From Verrucomicrobiia bacterium (GTDB taxonomy: Bacteria; Verrucomicrobiota; Verrucomicrobiia; Palsa-1439), in NCBI GenBank assembly GCA_025056465.1, contig JANWVU010000006.1:1-40148 (forward strand): 40,148 bases of DNA, in the 5' to 3' direction. The notes beneath the pieces are model-generated. The model was given only the letters and a program-made list of their open reading frames with translations, did not search any database and was not told where the DNA came from. The stretch's first letter is position 1, and the number at the start of each line of letters is the position of its first letter. Shown here piece after piece: positions 37,301 to 40,148 of this stretch. A program made the translations under genes and the position numbers.

Positions 37301-38549
37301 GGCGCGCCTGCTCGCTTCACCCGACCTCGATTTTCTTGTCTCGGTGGGGTACTCGCAGCGATTTCTCGGTTTTCCCGGCAACTTCACCAACCTAAACGGC
37401 TCGATGGCGCTGCACGGCAAACTGCTGATTGAGGAGCTCGATCATCGAACTTTTTTGGCGAAGGACGACCGCGCGAAAGTGCCTGTGCATGGGTATGTGC
37501 CCACGTTGGAGGAAACGATTGCGATGTTCCGACGCGATTTTTGTGGGGTGATCACGCGGCCGGTGAGTGCTTGGTACTACGACATGTTTGGCGGCCACTA
37601 TCATCATCCCGAGTTACTCAGGATGTTCCGCCAATTTCACGAGATCGCGCGGAAGGCGGTGGCAACCGGTAACTGTGCCCGACATGAAGTAGCAGTGGTT
37701 GTGGATGATCGTTCTTACGAATACCAACCGCTGTTCGACCTGTGTCTCAACGGCAACGTGGTGAACTTCCAGCGGACGCACTTGGGTCGAATGGGAGCGC
37801 CGTACGATCTGTTTTTGATGTCCGACCTGCAGGATGCGGATCTTCGACCTTACAAATGCATCATTTTCCTCAACACGTTTCTCATGACGCCTGAAGATCG
37901 GGCGATGCTCCGCAGCAAGGTATGCTGCGGCGGGCGGGTAGTGTGTTGGACATTTGCGCCAGGTTATCTCGATGGCCGACGAAAATCTCCCGAGCTGATC
38001 ACCGACATTACCGGCATCGAAGTGATCCCGAATCGTACCGGCTGGAGCACGAAAGCGGTGCGGGTGGGCGATCGCATCACGTGCGTGCCATACCCGTACC
38101 GCCAGGCTCCCTATGATCCCACTCCACCCGCCTACTATGGCACAGAGGGATTCGCCATCACGGACCCAAACGTAATTCAGCGCGGGGAATTCACAGACGG
38201 CACCGGTTGTGCCCTGGCGGAGAAGAAAATGGACGGTTGGCATTCGGTTCTCAATTGCAGCCCTTATTGGGATGCAGAGCTACTCCAACAAGCGTTACGG
38301 CAAGCTGAGGTGCACATTTACGATGACGACCCAACCGACAACATCTACGCGTCGGGGCGATTTGTCGGTATTCACACGTCTACGGCGGGGTGTAAAATCA
38401 TTCGCCTGCCGCTGGCTGCCGATGTTTACGACGTGTTTGCCGCCAGGGAGATCGCGCGGCAGGTCACGCAGTTCGCCGTGACACTCCCGGCTCGTGAGAC
38501 GGCTTTGTTTTTCCTCGGCTCAGAGGTTGAGTGGCGACAGTTGACTTGA
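34308..38549 (+). CDS. 1413-aa multidomain glycoside-hydrolase-like protein: CBM-like N-terminus, TIM-barrel domain, C-terminal GH42-like domain
   Basis: NLAPNPGFELPE... CBM-like; DHPGVIGWDLYDEPDG TIM-barrel; AELNPPDWWMESHETELVW and YFRDYLRQTYRTEAALRNAWGD; LLIEELDHRTFLAKDD. Confidence 0.8.
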   Translation: MRKSILAFGLVLLAVSAVPTMYPQSTNLAPNPGFELPELAGYHVQAVATLDESNPYEGRYAVRHQAVPGHQWNCIQMAVDKAIPVRAGKLYRLSVASRNDLTNGAAFFGLREVNEADRTIRYQWQPVPLGQATWQRHSLLARPSTQAVALQIYFRITPEATAGSVWWDDVRLEELTDIQKLVVPPPWRLTPLETLVFTRENNATAPARLPVRLEVDRDGHGGTLTLTLQRDVASTQLDPTSVIWSHKERFATTGPVELFVPTSDLTEGRYRLILSMANADGQTRWDVVKPLAVVRPMSYPSLPPVHRSEISPDGLLLVNGEPFLSVMFYHNPPTVAGLKELREVYGATTAQVWGGDSVDLLCQMVDTAWQAGLYSWPVLFHPAMYDAGQKKWKDGPLTEAVNRLKDHPGVIGWDLYDEPDGQGVPVEEVRRVFELVRRLDPNHVIWVNFCLPEKFAAFAGLSDIASYCHYPLPARGLRPIREHNRAIRAAFPGKPLLSVLQTYGYPETGMPTPAQLRAQVYLNICEGMTMFHFYSWDDPAPHASLATNPELRSYTRLLTHEVHSLRPFLFSVERIEAAISGGAPDQLVWLAKQVGDSVELIVVNPEPEPVPQIRISLPGRKILSAESRFDAPRKLTVRRGALLDALPGYGVGVYRLRTSGGASPRSHRAHAEPPRWEIRVVDGTPTLFVDDQPQRLFYNQCFFSQPEQEPFLTYNREMAEQGGFRVFTVSLSKDRDNWWLGPRRYDWGRVDERIRATLRVAPQAAVILYAELNPPDWWMESHETELVWYEGGLPAGPRHVGLIDSLIAPSYASMVWHRDTAEMLCDLLAHVREADYGERVIGITLVGGQDGQWFHYGDKGSSVPHPFRADNIRETFIPDYSPRMLEYFRDYLRQTYRTEAALRNAWGDSRVRFDTAQIPPIRERLSAMPGQTVFWDPQTERRLIDYTHCYYHVQSDVILELARAVKAKFGSRFLVGAYAALACSDYANGMGIRGRSELARLLASPDLDFLVSVGYSQRFLGFPGNFTNLNGSMALHGKLLIEELDHRTFLAKDDRAKVPVHGYVPTLEETIAMFRRDFCGVITRPVSAWYYDMFGGHYHHPELLRMFRQFHEIARKAVATGNCARHEVAVVVDDRSYEYQPLFDLCLNGNVVNFQRTHLGRMGAPYDLFLMSDLQDADLRPYKCIIFLNTFLMTPEDRAMLRSKVCCGGRVVCWTFAPGYLDGRRKSPELITDITGIEVIPNRTGWSTKAVRVGDRITCVPYPYRQAPYDPTPPAYYGTEGFAITDPNVIQRGEFTDGTGCALAEKKMDGWHSVLNCSPYWDAELLQQALRQAEVHIYDDDPTDNIYASGRFVGIHTSTAGCKIIRLPLAADVYDVFAAREIARQVTQFAVTLPARETALFFLGSEVEWRQLT

Positions 38550-38582
38550 TGCAAAAACGAAAAACCTGATGGACGACACACC

Positions 38583-39629
38583 ATGATGAAACGGACACGA
38601 CTGGCAATTGTCGGCTGCGGTGGCATGAGCGAAGTGCACACGCAACGATTTTTCAAATTGGGCGACCGGCTGCATGTGGTCGCATGCGTGGATATCATCG
38701 AAGAGCGCGCCCGAGCGGCGGCCGCAATGTTTCCGGGCGCAAAAGCGGCCACGGACTACCGGACCGTGTTGGACGACGTGGACGCGGTGTTGTTGGTATT
38801 GCCGCATCATTTGCATGCACCAATCGGGATTGATTGCCTGCTGGCTGGCAAGCATGTCCTGCTGGAAAAACCGATGGCTAACACGGAGCAGGAGTGTTTG
38901 GAACTGATTGCAGCCTCGGAAAAAGCCGGTCGGGTGCTCATGATTGCGTATTGCATGCGGTACCATCCATTGGTGGTGCGCATGAAAGAGTTGCTGGATG
39001 CCAAGCGGTATGGCGAGGTGTTTCAAGTCTCCATCTGGACAGAGCAACTGACCATCTACCCTCCCGGCCACTGGGCGGTGAAGGCGGAAACCCTTGGTGG
39101 TGGCCAGTTCTTCAGCCACGGATGCCACTACATAGATATCTTGCTATGGTTTTTGGGTCGGCCGGTATGTGGGTCACATCTCGGCACCAACCTCGGCACG
39201 CCATGGATGGAGCGGGAGGGTACGAGTAACGTGACCATTCAATTTGAGAGCGGTGCGCTCGGATACCACTTCGGGACTTGGGGCGCGCGGGGGACTCGGC
39301 TCGGATACTCGTTCCACGCGCACTGCACGGAGGGCATGCTGGAGGCACGGTTCACCGAAAACAAACTGATCTTTCACCACGGTGGCAAAGAGGAAGTGCT
39401 TCTGGAAACCGAACCCGGCAAACACACGGAAAACGAGATGGCCCATTTCCTCGATTGTATCGAAACAGGACGGCGACCGCTAACCGATGGCCCCGGTAGC
39501 TTGCAAGGGTTGCGGGTGATTTGGCGGTTGTATGAGGCGGAGCAAAAAGGTGTCGTCGCCGACCTGCGCGGTTTGGGCTTGGATGAGATTGATCCTCAGT
39601 CGCTAAAACCCATTCGCCGAAGTAAGTGA
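38583..39629 (+). CDS. Gfo/Idh/MocA family oxidoreductase
   Basis: RLAIVGCGGMSEVHTQRFFKLGDRLHVVACVDI; HVLLEKPMANTEQECLELI; GGGQFFSHGCHYIDILLWFLG. Confidence 0.93.
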   Translation: MMKRTRLAIVGCGGMSEVHTQRFFKLGDRLHVVACVDIIEERARAAAAMFPGAKAATDYRTVLDDVDAVLLVLPHHLHAPIGIDCLLAGKHVLLEKPMANTEQECLELIAASEKAGRVLMIAYCMRYHPLVVRMKELLDAKRYGEVFQVSIWTEQLTIYPPGHWAVKAETLGGGQFFSHGCHYIDILLWFLGRPVCGSHLGTNLGTPWMEREGTSNVTIQFESGALGYHFGTWGARGTRLGYSFHAHCTEGMLEARFTENKLIFHHGGKEEVLLETEPGKHTENEMAHFLDCIETGRRPLTDGPGSLQGLRVIWRLYEAEQKGVVADLRGLGLDEIDPQSLKPIRRSK

Positions 39630-39774
39630 TCGCATGTCCACACGTTGCGGGCGAGCGGTTTTGACGGCTTGAAACATTTCCGTTGCTGGCGCGAAATACG
39701 CGCGTTGGCGGTGCGTCAGAGAATTCTCCTTTGGTCTGGCTGGGGCATAGCGCGTGGTTTGGTAGAATGCCACT

Positions 39775-40148
39775 ATGCGAGTGTGTGGACGGGATTATCG
39801 GGCGGTGTGGTGGGAGAACGGGGATGTGGTGGTGGTTGATCAGACGAAGCTGCCCGACCGGTTTGTGTTGAAACGACTGCGGGGCTACCGGCAGACGGCG
39901 GAGGCGATTCGCACGATGGTGGTGCGGGGAGCCGGCACGATCGGGGCAACGGCGGCGTACGGCATGGCACAGGCGTTTCGGCAGCGGGCGGATTTGGATG
40001 AAGCCTACCGGTGTCTATTGGAGACCAGACCCACCGCGGTGGATTTGAAACATGCGATTGATCGTGTGCGCGCCAAACGAATGGCCGCGGAGGCGCTGGC
40101 GGAAGCGGAGCGAATCGCCGAGGAGTACGTGCAGCGCGGGCGACGCAT
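39775..40148 (+). CDS. mtnA: S-methyl-5-thioribose-1-phosphate isomerase / eIF2B-alpha-like protein, N-terminal part (truncated)
   Basis: Frame from ATG 39775: MRVCGRDYRAVWWENGDVVVVDQTKLPDRFVLKRLRGYRQTAEAIRTMVVRGAGTIGATAAYGMAQ... open to the window end. 'DQTKLP' and 'I+.MVVRGA..IG' are MtnA hallmarks. Confidence 0.82.
   Translation, partial: MRVCGRDYRAVWWENGDVVVVDQTKLPDRFVLKRLRGYRQTAEAIRTMVVRGAGTIGATAAYGMAQAFRQRADLDEAYRCLLETRPTAVDLKHAIDRVRAKRMAAEALAEAERIAEEYVQRGRR

Noticed and set aside
1-40148. CRISPR arrays, tRNA/rRNA genes, transposases, phage genes
   Set aside because: No regularly spaced direct repeats, tRNA-like cloverleaf sequence, or transposase/integrase/phage-like ORFs were recognised by reading; a computational scan was not possible.

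Overview
The window is a dense, protein-coding bacterial segment of about 40 kb. Its style suggests the Verrucomicrobia/Planctomycetes-Lentisphaerae area: PEP-CTERM protein, H-X9-DG pseudopilin, GH42-like giant enzymes, PF04734-like ceramidase. The lineage is inferred, not shown. Left part (1-7.3 kb, minus strand): polysaccharide biosynthesis/export operon with Wzm/Wzt-type ABC exporter, glycosyltransferases, radical SAM/SPASM protein, deacetylase-like protein and methyltransferase. At 7.36-7.95 kb is a winged-helix/Rossmann regulator whose start codon abuts a 33-bp palindrome. At 8.0-10.8 kb (+) are three translationally coupled glycolipid genes. At 10.8-14.2 kb (-) are two tandem paralogous esterases carrying starch-binding modules. 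At 14.3-22.1 kb is an amino-sugar-like catabolic locus: divergent NagA/NagB-like genes, and a DeoR regulator followed by class III aminotransferase, ceramidase-like protein, Gfo/Idh/MocA oxidoreductase and FGGY kinase. At 22.1-28.2 kb (-) is an operon of Glu dehydrogenase, a solute-binding-protein/MalF fusion, and a MalG-type permease with a ~380-aa loop containing four ~70-aa repeats. I consider this operon the most unusual content. At 28.2-39.6 kb are GH78 rhamnosidase, a divergent GntR/LacI regulator, PEP-CTERM protein, pseudopilin, CBM-like protein, a 1413-aa two-domain GH42-like protein and a Gfo/Idh. The window ends in a partial MtnA-like gene. No rRNA, tRNA, CRISPR or transposase was recognised.
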